Shown: in pieces, positions 50,709 through 59,234 of the stretch
How positions within the stretch are numbered: the first letter of the stretch is position 1
Layout of the letters: each line of letters begins with the position of its first letter
Notes under the pieces: generated by a model
The model's database searches: none
What the model was told of the DNA's origin: nothing
The model's input: the letters and a program-made list of their open reading frames with translations, nothing else
Translations under genes and position numbers: made by a program
From: JBDUCV01 sp040003255
Lineage (GTDB): Bacteria > Actinomycetota > Actinomycetes > Mycobacteriales > Jatrophihabitantaceae
Assembly (NCBI GenBank): GCA_040003255.1
Contig: JBDUCV010000003.1
Span: 1 to 64,000 of the forward strand
Reading direction: 5' to 3'
DNA length: 64,000 nt

Positions 50709-52883
50709 ATGCGAGTGTCCAGCGACATCGTCCCCACCGTCGGCAAGTTCGAGGTGATCGCTGACTTCGAGCCGTCCGGCGACCAGCCGACTGCAATCGA
50801 GGACCTGGAACGCCGGATCCGGGCGGGGGAGCGTGACGTCGTGCTGCTCGGCGCCACCGGCACCGGCAAGTCGGCGACGACGGCGTGGCTGATCGAGCGG
50901 GTGCAACGCCCGACCCTGATCATGGCACCGAACAAGACATTAGCCGCGCAGCTGGCAAACGAACTGCGCGAGATGCTGCCCAACAACGCGGTCGAATACT
51001 TCGTGAGCTACTACGACTACTACCAGCCCGAGGCCTACGTCCCGCAGACCGACACCTACATCGAGAAGGACTCCTCGGTGAACTCCGAGGTCGAACGGCT
51101 GCGCCACTCGGCAACCAATTCCCTGCTCACCCGGCGCGACGTGGTCGTCGTCGCGACCGTGTCCTGCATCTACGGCCTGGGTACCCCGCAGGAATACGTC
51201 GACCGGTCAGTGCGTCTGCACGTCGGCCAGCAGATCGGCCGTGAAACGATCCTGCGTGGGCTGGTGCAGGTGCAGTACACCCGCAACGACCTGTCGTTCA
51301 GCCGAGGCACTTTCCGCGTGCGCGGTGACACGGTCGAGATCTTCCCGATGTATGAGGAACTGGCGATCCGGGTCGAGATGTTTGGCGAGGACATCGAGCG
51401 GCTGTACTACCTGCACCCGCTGACCGGTGAGGTCATCCGGGAGGTTGACGAGGTGTTCGTCTTTCCAGCCACGCACTATGCGGCCGGTCCGGAGCGCATG
51501 GAGCGGGCGATCCGTGGCATCGAGGCCGAGCTCGCTGAGCGCCTCGCCGAGCTCGAGCAGCAGAACAAGCTGCTGGAAGCACAGCGGTTGCGGATGCGGA
51601 CCAACTATGACGTCGAGATGATGCGCCAAGTGGGCTTCTGCTCGGGCATCGAGAACTATTCGCTGCACATCGATGGCCGCGAGCGCGGCAGCGCGCCGAA
51701 CTGCCTGCTCGACTACTTTCCCGAGGACTTCTTGCTGGTCATCGACGAATCGCACGTCACCGTGCCGCAGACCGGGGGGATGTACGAGGGGGACATGTCA
51801 CGCAAGCGGATGCTTGTCGAGCACGGGTTCCGGCTGCCCAGCGCGATGGACAACCGTCCGCTGAAGTTCGAGGAGTTCGTCGACCGGATCGGCCAGACGG
51901 TCTACCTATCCGCGACGCCCGGGCCGTACGAGCTGGGACGGGCGAAGGGCGAGTTCGTCGAACAGGTGATCCGGCCGACCGGCCTGATCGATCCCGAAGT
52001 CGTCGTCAAGCCGACCAAGGGCCAGATCGACGACCTGGTGCACGAGATCCGCGAACGGGCCGAGCGCAACGAGCGGGTGCTGGTGACGACGCTGACCAAG
52101 AAGATGGCCGAGGATCTCACCGACTACTTGCTCGAACTGGGGATTCGGGTGCGCTACCTGCACTCCGAGGTCGACACCCTGCGTCGCGTGGAACTGCTGC
52201 GTGAACTGCGGATGGGTGAGTTCGACGTCTTGGTCGGTATCAATCTGCTGCGTGAGGGCCTCGATCTGCCGGAGGTGTCCTTGGTATCGATCCTCGACGC
52301 CGACAAGGAGGGCTTTCTGCGCTCGGGCACCTCGCTGATCCAGACGATCGGGCGTGCGGCCCGCAACGTGTCGGGCCAAGTGCACATGTACGCCGACAGG
52401 ATCACTCCTTCGATGCAGACCGCAATCGAGGAGACCAATCGCAGGCGTGCGAAGCAGGTGGCATACAACCGCGAGCGAGGGCTCGATCCCCAACCATTGC
52501 GCAAGCGGATCGCCGACATCACCGACATGCTGGCCCGCGAAGCAGCCGACACCGACAAGCTGCTGGGCGAAGGTGGGGTCGCGGTCGGCGGTTCGGGTCG
52601 TTCGCAGTCGCGGGGCAAGTCACCCGTACCAGGCTTGGGCCGGTCCAGATCCGGACGCGGCCCGGCTTCGGCCGGCGTCGTGGGCATTGGTGCGCATGCT
52701 GACGGCAAGCTCGACGTCGCCGAGATGCCCCGAGCCCAGCTCGCGGATCTCATCCAGCAGCTGAACGAGCAGATGCTCGCCGCAGCGCGCGAACTGCAAT
52801 TCGAGATCGCCGCCCGGCTGCGCGACGAGATCCGAGAGCTGAAAAAGGAGCTGCGGGGCATGGACGTAGCGGGGGTGGGTTGA
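50709..52883 (+). CDS. uvrB: Excinuclease ABC subunit B
   Basis: A 724-aa helicase-like damage-verification subunit of nucleotide excision repair. Walker A is LLGATGTGKSATTAWLIERV, the beta-hairpin region is YFVSYYDYYQPEAYVPQTDT, Walker B lies in LLVIDESHVTVPQTGGMYEG, motif V in LVGINLLREGLDLPEVSLV and motif VI in QTIGRAARNVSG. The C-terminal UVR motif for UvrC contact is DLIQQLNEQMLAAARELQFE. A Gly/Ser/Arg-rich linker (about 605-660) precedes it. Confidence 0.98.
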   Translation: MRVSSDIVPTVGKFEVIADFEPSGDQPTAIEDLERRIRAGERDVVLLGATGTGKSATTAWLIERVQRPTLIMAPNKTLAAQLANELREMLPNNAVEYFVSYYDYYQPEAYVPQTDTYIEKDSSVNSEVERLRHSATNSLLTRRDVVVVATVSCIYGLGTPQEYVDRSVRLHVGQQIGRETILRGLVQVQYTRNDLSFSRGTFRVRGDTVEIFPMYEELAIRVEMFGEDIERLYYLHPLTGEVIREVDEVFVFPATHYAAGPERMERAIRGIEAELAERLAELEQQNKLLEAQRLRMRTNYDVEMMRQVGFCSGIENYSLHIDGRERGSAPNCLLDYFPEDFLLVIDESHVTVPQTGGMYEGDMSRKRMLVEHGFRLPSAMDNRPLKFEEFVDRIGQTVYLSATPGPYELGRAKGEFVEQVIRPTGLIDPEVVVKPTKGQIDDLVHEIRERAERNERVLVTTLTKKMAEDLTDYLLELGIRVRYLHSEVDTLRRVELLRELRMGEFDVLVGINLLREGLDLPEVSLVSILDADKEGFLRSGTSLIQTIGRAARNVSGQVHMYADRITPSMQTAIEETNRRRAKQVAYNRERGLDPQPLRKRIADITDMLAREAADTDKLLGEGGVAVGGSGRSQSRGKSPVPGLGRSRSGRGPASAGVVGIGAHADGKLDVAEMPRAQLADLIQQLNEQMLAAARELQFEIAARLRDEIRELKKELRGMDVAGVG

Positions 52884-52887
52884 CGGG

Positions 52888-53355
52888 TTAGATGTGCGCC
52901 CATCGGTCCACCGACGTCACCACCACCACAATCCCGGCCGGTAATCGGCCGGTCTGGCCTGGCCAGACGGCCTGCTTGCTCATACTCGTCCCCGATCGAA
53001 GCCCTTTGACCGTCGCGTCAGTGCGACGCAGCGTCGAACCACTGGCCGAGCGCATCGTCAGGCCGATCAGGTAGTTCGACGTCTTGGACGAATGGTTGGT
53101 GACGAAGACCGTCGTCCGGGCAAATCCGGCGGCATCGACGGTCGTCGAGCCCAGTGTGATGTCGGCGGCAGGCGGATGTCCGCCCAGTATCGCCCCGGGA
53201 CCAGGCGCTGTTCGCAACCGCGTCGTCTTCGCGTCGTCGACCAACGCGATCAGGAGCAGCACTCCGATCACGGTCAAGATTGGCGCCCGCCAGCGCCAAA
53301 TCCCCCGGATGAAGGTCCGCGGGGCAGACGGTTGCGGGTAGTACGGGTCCGACAC
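52888..53355 (-). CDS. Membrane-anchored hypothetical protein
   Basis: A 155-aa protein with a proline-rich cytosolic start (SDPYYPQPSAPRTFIRGIWR), one membrane helix (APILTVIGVLLLIALVD) and an extracytoplasmic Ig-like beta domain (ARTTVFVTNHSSKTSNYLIG) resembling DUF4352-type exported domains. The function is unknown. It is convergent with uvrB, the stops lying 4 bp apart. Confidence 0.7.
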   Translation of the reverse strand: MSDPYYPQPSAPRTFIRGIWRWRAPILTVIGVLLLIALVDDAKTTRLRTAPGPGAILGGHPPAADITLGSTTVDAAGFARTTVFVTNHSSKTSNYLIGLTMRSASGSTLRRTDATVKGLRSGTSMSKQAVWPGQTGRLPAGIVVVVTSVDRWAHI

Positions 53356-53412
53356 GGCATCGATGATCGCGCAGGAACCATGGTCGACGACACCCCCAAC
53401 GGCTCCCGATCG

Positions 53413-54795
53413 CTAGTGATCTCGGGATGAATCCGCGCGCGCCCCTTCTCGGGGTCGTCGGCTCAGCGCGACAGCGAGCGGGGTGGCCAACGCGGCGACC
53501 GCAAAGGAGATCAGCGACGCGCTCATCCAGTTGGCCGGGGTGAACCCGATTGCCGACTGGACGTGCCCCCAGAACGATGCCCACCACGAGACGTACCCCG
53601 GATTGACGAGCTGGTAGGCGATGAAGCCCAGGGCCCATGGCACCAGCATGATCCATCGCGGCGGTGCGTCGTCGGCGCAGTTCCACCGGTGCTGCCCGCC
53701 GAGCAGGAAGTAGTCGACGGCGAAGACAGCGAACATCGGCACGAAAACCGAGCCGATCAGCAGCAGGAAGCTCTGGTAGTCACCGATACCGAGCACCAGG
53801 CCGCCAAGCGTTGCCAACGCACCGATCGCGACGGCTAGCACGCGACGGTCCGCGAGGGGACGCACGTTCTGCGCCGACACGGCGGTCGAATAAACGTTGG
53901 TGAACGACTCGTCGAGCTCGCGCAGCACAAGCACCGCGAAGGGCAACCAGCCGAACGGGACGTCGATGAACGCCCGGAACACGGGTGAGTGGTCGTCGGT
54001 GTCGGCACTCACCACCGTCGAGAAAGCCAGCAGCCCCAACGTGTAGTACGCGATCTGCGCGACGCTGTAGCCGACGAAGGCTCCCCAGAACGCATCGCGC
54101 GAGCTGCGGGAATGCCGGGTGTAGTCGGCTGCGAGTGGCACGAACGACACCGAAACCGCCAGGACGCCGTCGGCCGCCAGCCAGAACCCTGACCATGATC
54201 CGTGGTTGAACGCGGGGAGCGGCTCGCGGGCCAACTGAACCAGGAAGTAGACGGTCGCGGCCAGCACTGCGACGGAGGCATAGCGTCGCAGGATCCGGAT
54301 CAAGCCGAGTGGGCGCAGCGCCATCAGGGTCGTGAGCACTCCGGCGACCACCACATAAGGCCAGTGAACGTTCCACGGAAGCAGCACCTCTGCCGCATTG
54401 GCGATCACGACCAGCTCGAATACCGCCCAGCCAAGGCACTGCATCAGGTTGAGCACAGTCGGCAGGTAGGACAGCCGGCCTCCGAACAGACCGCGCAACA
54501 GGACCATCGCCGGGTGGCCGGTCTGTGCGCCCGGAACGGCCGAGAGGCCCAGCAGCACGGTGCCGATCACCGTGCCGACGACGACGGCGACGAAGGCCGC
54601 CAGCAGTGAGAGCGGCGCCGAGCCGGTTGGTGCGAGGACGTAGGCGGCATAGGCCGGACCGAGCAGGCTCACGCCGAGATTGGCCCACAGCGCCAGCTGG
54701 TCAAATAAGCTCAGTGTCCGTGGTGGCGGCTCCGCGAGGGTCCGTCCCGGCTCGGCCGCCGCTACGGACGGGCGGTTTCGTTCAGTGATCGACAT
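53413..54795 (-). CDS. cytX: NCS1 family transporter, probable HMP (thiamine precursor) importer CytX
   Basis: A 460-aa nucleobase-cation symporter-1 protein with about 12 membrane helices, beginning LFDQLALWANLGVSLLGPAY and containing SVSFVPLAADYTRHSRSSRD. NCS1 members controlled by TPP riboswitches are the CytX group, thought to import hydroxymethylpyrimidine. Here a TPP aptamer ends 8 nt before the ATG, and thiD, which phosphorylates HMP, lies upstream on the same strand. Assignment to HMP rests on that context. GGGAG sits 5 nt upstream of the ATG, at the edge of the aptamer. Confidence 0.88.
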   Translation of the reverse strand: MSITERNRPSVAAAEPGRTLAEPPPRTLSLFDQLALWANLGVSLLGPAYAAYVLAPTGSAPLSLLAAFVAVVVGTVIGTVLLGLSAVPGAQTGHPAMVLLRGLFGGRLSYLPTVLNLMQCLGWAVFELVVIANAAEVLLPWNVHWPYVVVAGVLTTLMALRPLGLIRILRRYASVAVLAATVYFLVQLAREPLPAFNHGSWSGFWLAADGVLAVSVSFVPLAADYTRHSRSSRDAFWGAFVGYSVAQIAYYTLGLLAFSTVVSADTDDHSPVFRAFIDVPFGWLPFAVLVLRELDESFTNVYSTAVSAQNVRPLADRRVLAVAIGALATLGGLVLGIGDYQSFLLLIGSVFVPMFAVFAVDYFLLGGQHRWNCADDAPPRWIMLVPWALGFIAYQLVNPGYVSWWASFWGHVQSAIGFTPANWMSASLISFAVAALATPLAVALSRRPREGARADSSRDH

Positions 54796-54802
54796 CGACT
54801 CT

Positions 54803-54912
54803 CCCTTGGGCCGGCATTACCCGGCAGGTTCGGCGGTCGGCAGCACGGAGCCCGCGAAAATGCGAGCACTCATCCGCCCTCTCAGCCCGGTGGCCCCGAG
54901 CTCCCGCGGTGG
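54803..54912 (-). promoter_or_regulatory. TPP riboswitch, proximal copy (cytX leader)
   Basis: Read on the minus strand: GCGGGAGCTCGG, CCGGGCTGAGAGGG, a variable hairpin of about 40 nt, then CCGAACCTG, CCGGGTAATGCCGGC and AAGGGAG. These are the P2 strands, CUGAGA loop, and P4/P5 of the THI element. Between CCUG and the P5 stem it lacks the AU that the distal copy has (CCTGATCC there, CCTGCC here). The GGGAG Shine-Dalgarno abuts the 3' strand, so TPP probably blocks translation initiation of cytX. Confidence 0.88.
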
Positions 54913-54920
54913 TGGACAGG

Positions 54921-55016
54921 TCAGAACACAGCTATCCCTTCGCTCGGCCGGACGCCCAGGCCACGTCGTTGCCCGTAGACACGTGCGCCACACCCCTCGC
55001 TGACGGCTGGGCGCAT
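54921..55016 (-). CDS. 31-codon ORF between the two TPP riboswitches
   Basis: An ATG at 55016 lies 9 nt after a GGGAG that directly follows the distal TPP aptamer, in the same layout as cytX. It encodes a 31-aa peptide beginning MRPAVSEGCGARVYGQRRGL and stops 8 nt before the proximal aptamer. No family is recognised. It could be a leader peptide or the remnant of a thiamine gene lost from between the two switches. Translation is unproven. Confidence 0.45.
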   Translation of the reverse strand: MRPAVSEGCGARVYGQRRGLGVRPSEGIAVF

Positions 55017-55025
55017 TCGCGACGA

Positions 55026-55120
55026 CTCCCTGCGCCGGCATTACCCGGATCAGGTTCGACGGTCGGCGGCTCCCAGCCTGCCCTCTCAGCCCGGTCCGCA
55101 CCGGGCTCCCGTGTTCGGTG
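55026..55120 (-). promoter_or_regulatory. TPP riboswitch, distal copy
   Basis: A full-consensus THI element on the minus strand: CACGGGAGCCCGG, CCGGGCTGAGAGGG, a short variable arm, then CCGTCGAACCTGATCCGGG, TAATGCCGGCGCAGGGAG. P2, the CUGAGA loop, P4 and P5 (CCGG/CCGG with GUAAUG loop) are all present. It begins 56 nt after the thiD stop and about 225 nt before the cytX aptamer ends. What it controls directly is the 31-codon ORF, and possibly read-through into cytX. Confidence 0.93.
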
Positions 55121-55175
55121 CCGACCTTACCCCTACGATTTGCGGCGTCGGCCGGCTGGGCGACCCCGCAAATGA

Positions 55176-55994
55176 TCAATCCGGCCAGTCCCGCACGCGC
55201 CAGAAGTGCCCTACCGGGCCCCGGCCGGCACCGAGCGGAAAGCCGCCTGCGATCGCGCCGGTGACGAAGCGTTTGCCCTCGCCGACGGCGGCCTCGAGGT
55301 CAGCGCCTCGGGCCAGCGCCGCACAGATCGCCGCGGCCAAGGTGTCGCCCGAGCCGTGAGTGTGGACGGTGTCGTACCGCGGCGCGGTCACGTCGACGAA
55401 TCGCGACCCGTCATAAAGCAGGTCGAGCGCGCCGACCGGGTCGTCGTCGGGCAGGTGGCCACCCTTTACCAAGACCCATTGCGGCCCGAACGCATGTAGC
55501 GCGCGGGCGGCGTCACGCATCCCGGCCCGGTCGCGTACCTCGATGCCGGTCAGCAGCGACACCTCGGTCAGGTTGGGGGTGATCAGCGTCGCGAGCGGGA
55601 ACAACTGCCCGGTCAGGACGTCGATCGCGTCGGGTGCCAACAGCGGGTCGCCGTGCTGTGAGGCTGACACCGGGTCGATGACGAGGGGGGCGATGCGCAG
55701 CCTTCGCACAGTGTCAGCGATCGCCTCGATGATCGGCGCCGAGGCGAGCATGCCGGTCTTCGCCGCGCCGATCCCGATATCGCTCGCCACCGACTCGATC
55801 TGCTCAACGACCGCCCGCGGCGGCAGCTCGTACACGCCGCTCACGCCGAGGGAATTCTGCGCGGTGACCGCCGTGATCGCGGCCAGGCCGTGCACTCGGC
55901 ATGCGAGGAAGGTCTTCAGATCCGCCTGCAAGCCGGCGCCGCCACCAGAATCGGAGCCGGCGATGGTCAGGGCGGTCGGCGGCGAAGTCTGCAT
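55176..55994 (-). CDS. thiD: Bifunctional hydroxymethylpyrimidine kinase/phosphomethylpyrimidine kinase
   Basis: A 272-aa ribokinase-fold enzyme that phosphorylates HMP and HMP-P to HMP-PP for thiamine synthesis. TIAGSDSGGGAGLQADLKTF is the N-terminal signature, QNSLGVSGVYELP follows, VLVKGGHLPDD contacts the substrate and YDTVHTHGSGDTLAAAICAA holds the anion hole and catalytic Asp. ATG 55994 fits the family length; the frame is open to 56285. It is upstream of the TPP riboswitch pair and cytX on the same strand. No riboswitch precedes thiD itself. Confidence 0.94.
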   Translation of the reverse strand: MQTSPPTALTIAGSDSGGGAGLQADLKTFLACRVHGLAAITAVTAQNSLGVSGVYELPPRAVVEQIESVASDIGIGAAKTGMLASAPIIEAIADTVRRLRIAPLVIDPVSASQHGDPLLAPDAIDVLTGQLFPLATLITPNLTEVSLLTGIEVRDRAGMRDAARALHAFGPQWVLVKGGHLPDDDPVGALDLLYDGSRFVDVTAPRYDTVHTHGSGDTLAAAICAALARGADLEAAVGEGKRFVTGAIAGGFPLGAGRGPVGHFWRVRDWPD

Positions 55995-56052
55995 GGCGGG
56001 CAAGTATGGCGCGCCGACCGGACGACCCATCGGCGGTGCCATGATCGCCGCC

Positions 56053-56451
56053 GTGACTATCCGGCATGTGACGTTCACCGCGACCGACGTCGCGATCAGC
56101 GTGGCCTTCTTCGACGCGGTACTCGCAACGATCGGCCTGGTTCGGCTGCAAGAGTTCGCCGACGAGGAGGAGCACCCGGCCGATGTGCCATTAGACGCGG
56201 TCGGATTCGGCCCCCCCGACGGTGAGCCGCTGCTGTGGGTGGTAGCGGGTCCGGCAGCCACCCGGGGGGTGCACGTGGCGTTCACTGCTGGGTCGCGGGA
56301 TCAGGTGGATGCGTTTTTCGCCGCCGGCATCGCGCATGGCGGCACCGCCCGGCAGTCGCCGCGGCGCTGGGAGATCTACCGCCCCGGTTACTACGGCGCG
56401 CTCGTCGCCGACCCGGACGCCAACCTGGTCGAGGCAATTTTGGACGAGTAA
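56053..56451 (+). CDS. VOC family (glyoxalase/bleomycin resistance-type) protein
   Basis: A 132-aa protein with the paired beta-alpha-beta-beta-beta fold: TIRHVTFTATDVAISVAFFD at the start and YGALVADPDANLVEAIL at the end, with possible metal ligands His (RHVTF), His in GVHVAFTA and Glu in LVEAIL. The substrate is unknown. GTG 56053 is preferred for similarity; ATG 56041 is four codons earlier. It is divergent from thiD. Confidence 0.85.
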   Translation: MTIRHVTFTATDVAISVAFFDAVLATIGLVRLQEFADEEEHPADVPLDAVGFGPPDGEPLLWVVAGPAATRGVHVAFTAGSRDQVDAFFAAGIAHGGTARQSPRRWEIYRPGYYGALVADPDANLVEAILDE

Positions 56452-56553
56452 CTCCGCCGGGTTGAGATGGCGGGCTGTGCAGCGACGCACCACATACGTT
56501 GGCGAACGCGCGTTCACTCTTGTCACATGAATCCCATCTGGCACACTGGCCCC

Positions 56554-57546
56554 ATGGGCAAGCTGCGCGTGCTCACGACCGGTGGGCTCCTCGCAGCCGT
56601 GGGCGTCGCGGCCGTCCTGGTCGTTGGGATGGCCGGCGCCCGGCCGCGATCGATCGACCACGACGCGCTGGCGCCGCTGCCCGGCTCTCCCGTCCCGGCG
56701 TCCCAATCCAAGCAGCTGCCGTCGAGCCGAGGGACTGCGCCACGCGACAGCGCCAAGCCAGACCGGAGCACCGGACGGCGTATCGCGTCCGCGCTAACCC
56801 CGACGCCGGATCCGGCGAGCACGGCCACTCCGAAGCCCGCCACCTCGCCCACCGCGCGGCGCCCGGTGTCATCGTCGACCAGCCCGGCGCCGGCGCCAAT
56901 CAGCACGACCACAGCGGTGGCGCCGAAGACGCCGCCTGCACTGGTCCGCGGGCAGCCGCTGCCGCTTGGCTATCCGACCGCAACGGCGACTCGGGTCGTT
57001 ACCGTCGTCGCCTCGTCGACCTCGAGTACTACGGCCAGCGTCCAGGCTTGGGACCGCGCGCCCGGTGGTGGATGGTTGCGGCACGGTCCAGCGATCGGGG
57101 CCCGGGTCGGCTCGGAGGGCCTGACCACGGCCCCCAGCGAGAGCCGCTCCGCGACACCGATCGGCAGCTTCACGCTGACGCAGGCGTTCGGACGGGCCAC
57201 CAATCCAGGCACCGGGCTGCCCTACTTCGTGGCCGGCGTTAGCGACTGGTGGGTCAGTGACACCTCCTCGTCGCTCTACAACACGCACCAGCGCTGCACC
57301 TCCTGCCCGTTCGATACGGCGGCGAGTGAAAACCTGTATGGAGCGGGGCCGGTCTACGGCTACGCGGTGGTGATCGACTACAACCGATTCCCGGTCCAGA
57401 ACGGCGCCGGGAGCGCGTTCTTCTTGCACGTCACGGACGGGTCGGCCACGGCGGGCTGCGTGTCGATTCCGCGCGACAATCTCGTGGCGATCATGCAATG
57501 GCTCACTCCGAGCGCGCAGCCGAGAATTCTGATCGGCGTCGCATGA
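56554..57546 (+). CDS. L,D-transpeptidase-like exported protein, copy 1
   Basis: A 330-aa exported protein: N-terminal signal/anchor (VLTTGGLLAAVGVAAVLVVG), a Pro/Ser/Thr/Ala-rich linker to about residue 130, and a C-terminal domain with FFLHVTDGSATAGCVSIPRD, matching the YkuD-type His-x(n)-Gly-x-x-Cys-Val-Ser active site. L,D-transpeptidases crosslink peptidoglycan or attach proteins to it; this subgroup may have other roles. ATG 56554 and ATG 56527 are both possible starts. It is followed at once by a paralogue. Confidence 0.82.
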   Translation: MGKLRVLTTGGLLAAVGVAAVLVVGMAGARPRSIDHDALAPLPGSPVPASQSKQLPSSRGTAPRDSAKPDRSTGRRIASALTPTPDPASTATPKPATSPTARRPVSSSTSPAPAPISTTTAVAPKTPPALVRGQPLPLGYPTATATRVVTVVASSTSSTTASVQAWDRAPGGGWLRHGPAIGARVGSEGLTTAPSESRSATPIGSFTLTQAFGRATNPGTGLPYFVAGVSDWWVSDTSSSLYNTHQRCTSCPFDTAASENLYGAGPVYGYAVVIDYNRFPVQNGAGSAFFLHVTDGSATAGCVSIPRDNLVAIMQWLTPSAQPRILIGVA

Positions 57547-57558
57547 GAGGGTGGTCCA

Positions 57559-58401
57559 GTGCCCGCCGCCCGTCCCCGGTTGCTGACCGCCGGCGCGACC
57601 GTGGCGGTACTCATGATCGCCGGGTGCTCTTCCGCCCGTCCGGCCCAGCGCACGACTGACCCCGGGTCTTCCGCAGCGACGACGAGTGTGGCGCCGAGCC
57701 GTACCGAGGCTGCGCCCGCGATCGGGCACAGCGCACTACCGGCGAGCCCTGCTGGCCGGGCGCGGAGAACGGTCACCAGCCGCGAGCCGGCTCCGGTGGG
57801 CGCGCCCGCCTTACTGCCCCTGAGCTATCCGACCGGCGACGCGCAGCAGGCGCTCACTGTGGTGGCATCGTCGACGAGCAGCACGACCGGCATCGTCCAG
57901 GCCTGGCAGCGGTCGGCAACCGGATGGTCCAAGCACGGCGCGCCGGTGGCCGCGAACCTCGGCTCGGCCGGGATGACCAGTCACCCGAGCGAGAGCACCT
58001 CGGCGACACCCATGGGCAGCTTCACGCTCACCGAGGCATTCGGCGGTGCCCCGAACCCGGCCACCCGGCTGCCGTATTTCCAGACGACGAACGATGACTG
58101 GTGGGTCAGCGACGCGACATCGCGTTACTACAACACCCACTACCGCTGCGCCGGCGGGTGCCCGTTCGACACGAGTGCGGGCGAGAACCTGGCCCAGGCA
58201 GGCGCCGTCTACACCTACGCGGTCGTCATCGACTACAACCGGTTTCCGGTGACGCCCGGGGCCGGTAGCGCGTTCTTCCTGCATGTCAGCGGCGGCACGG
58301 CCACCGCGGGCTGCGTCTCGATGCCTGAGTGGGCGCTGCGCTCGATCATGCAGTGGCTCGATCCGGCCGCGCACCCGCGCGTGCTGATTGGTACCGGTTG
58401 A
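57559..58401 (+). CDS. L,D-transpeptidase-like lipoprotein, copy 2
   Basis: A 280-aa paralogue of the preceding gene, closely similar from LPLSYPTGDAQQ onward, including VVIDYNRFPVTPGAGSAFFL and the active-site block HVSGGTATAGCVSMPEW. It differs in export: the signal peptide ends in a lipobox (VLMIAGC), so it is lipid-anchored. The linker is shorter. GTG 57559 is preceded by GAGAGGGTGG. The two genes arose by tandem duplication and probably form an operon (12-bp gap). Confidence 0.83.
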   Translation: MPAARPRLLTAGATVAVLMIAGCSSARPAQRTTDPGSSAATTSVAPSRTEAAPAIGHSALPASPAGRARRTVTSREPAPVGAPALLPLSYPTGDAQQALTVVASSTSSTTGIVQAWQRSATGWSKHGAPVAANLGSAGMTSHPSESTSATPMGSFTLTEAFGGAPNPATRLPYFQTTNDDWWVSDATSRYYNTHYRCAGGCPFDTSAGENLAQAGAVYTYAVVIDYNRFPVTPGAGSAFFLHVSGGTATAGCVSMPEWALRSIMQWLDPAAHPRVLIGTG

Positions 58402-58523
58402 GTGCAGGGTGACCAGCACCGGGTGGTGCGGGTCGGCCACGGTCACTGGCTCGCCGCGCACGTCCCCAGCGCGGTCACTCAACCACTGCCCGGCGAGGGC
58501 CTTCAGGGGCGAGTGCGGACGGA

Positions 58524-59234
58524 TCACTGGAACAGCGGTGGCAGCGCGAACAGCATCGCGCCCGACCAGGTGACGTGGGTGAGCACCGGCGCGAGGATGC
58601 CGCCGGACGCGCGGCGTTGCAAGCCGAGCAGCGTGCCGAGAGCCGCGGCGGCCAAGACCAGCATGGGATTGGCCGTGGCGAATGTCGTCAGGGTGTAGAT
58701 CCCCGTCGACACGGCGACGGGCCGGTATTGCCCGACGGCCGCGAACAGCGCGCCCCGGAAAAAGATCTCCTCGGCGATGCCGTTGAGCACGGTGACGGCC
58801 AAGACGAGCAGGAGTGATCCGCGACGGGCGTGTTCCAGGACGTCATCGGTAAGAGCGCGTAACGGACCGATCTCACGGATGATCAGCGCGCCCACCACGA
58901 ACACTGCGGCCGCAGCCAAGCCCAGCACGATCGGGGTGACGAGCGGGCGACGCAGTTCGGTGCGAAACCGGATCCGGCCCAGGTGCAGCGGGCCCGATGC
59001 GACGCCGCCGAGGAACCAGGTCGCCGCCAGCGCAGCCGTCAGCCAGTAGAACGCGGGGTCGCCGGCGCGGACGGACAGTGAAAACCCGAGCAGGGTGGCT
59101 CCGACGACGAGAGTGGCGAGGACCACGGCGCGGCGGCGGTGGAAGGCTGCGTCAGGCTCCATGTGGTCGCGCGGCACCTTGTCGAGCAACCCCGCACCGA
59201 GGACTCGCTGCACCCTGTGGTGCCCGCCGGTCAT
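58524..59234 (-). CDS. CPBP family intramembrane metalloprotease
   Basis: A 236-aa protein with about six to seven membrane helices. The first CPBP motif is intact (NGIAEEIFFRGALFAAVG, EExxxR). The third is present as LAPVLTHVTWSG (His). The second motif, usually FxxxH, reads IYTLTTFATANP with no His. CAAX/CPBP proteins cleave or modify membrane substrates; activity here is uncertain. ATG 59234 overlaps the stop of the upstream NAD-binding gene by 4 nt. Confidence 0.83.
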   Translation of the reverse strand: MTGGHHRVQRVLGAGLLDKVPRDHMEPDAAFHRRRAVVLATLVVGATLLGFSLSVRAGDPAFYWLTAALAATWFLGGVASGPLHLGRIRFRTELRRPLVTPIVLGLAAAAVFVVGALIIREIGPLRALTDDVLEHARRGSLLLVLAVTVLNGIAEEIFFRGALFAAVGQYRPVAVSTGIYTLTTFATANPMLVLAAAALGTLLGLQRRASGGILAPVLTHVTWSGAMLFALPPLFQ

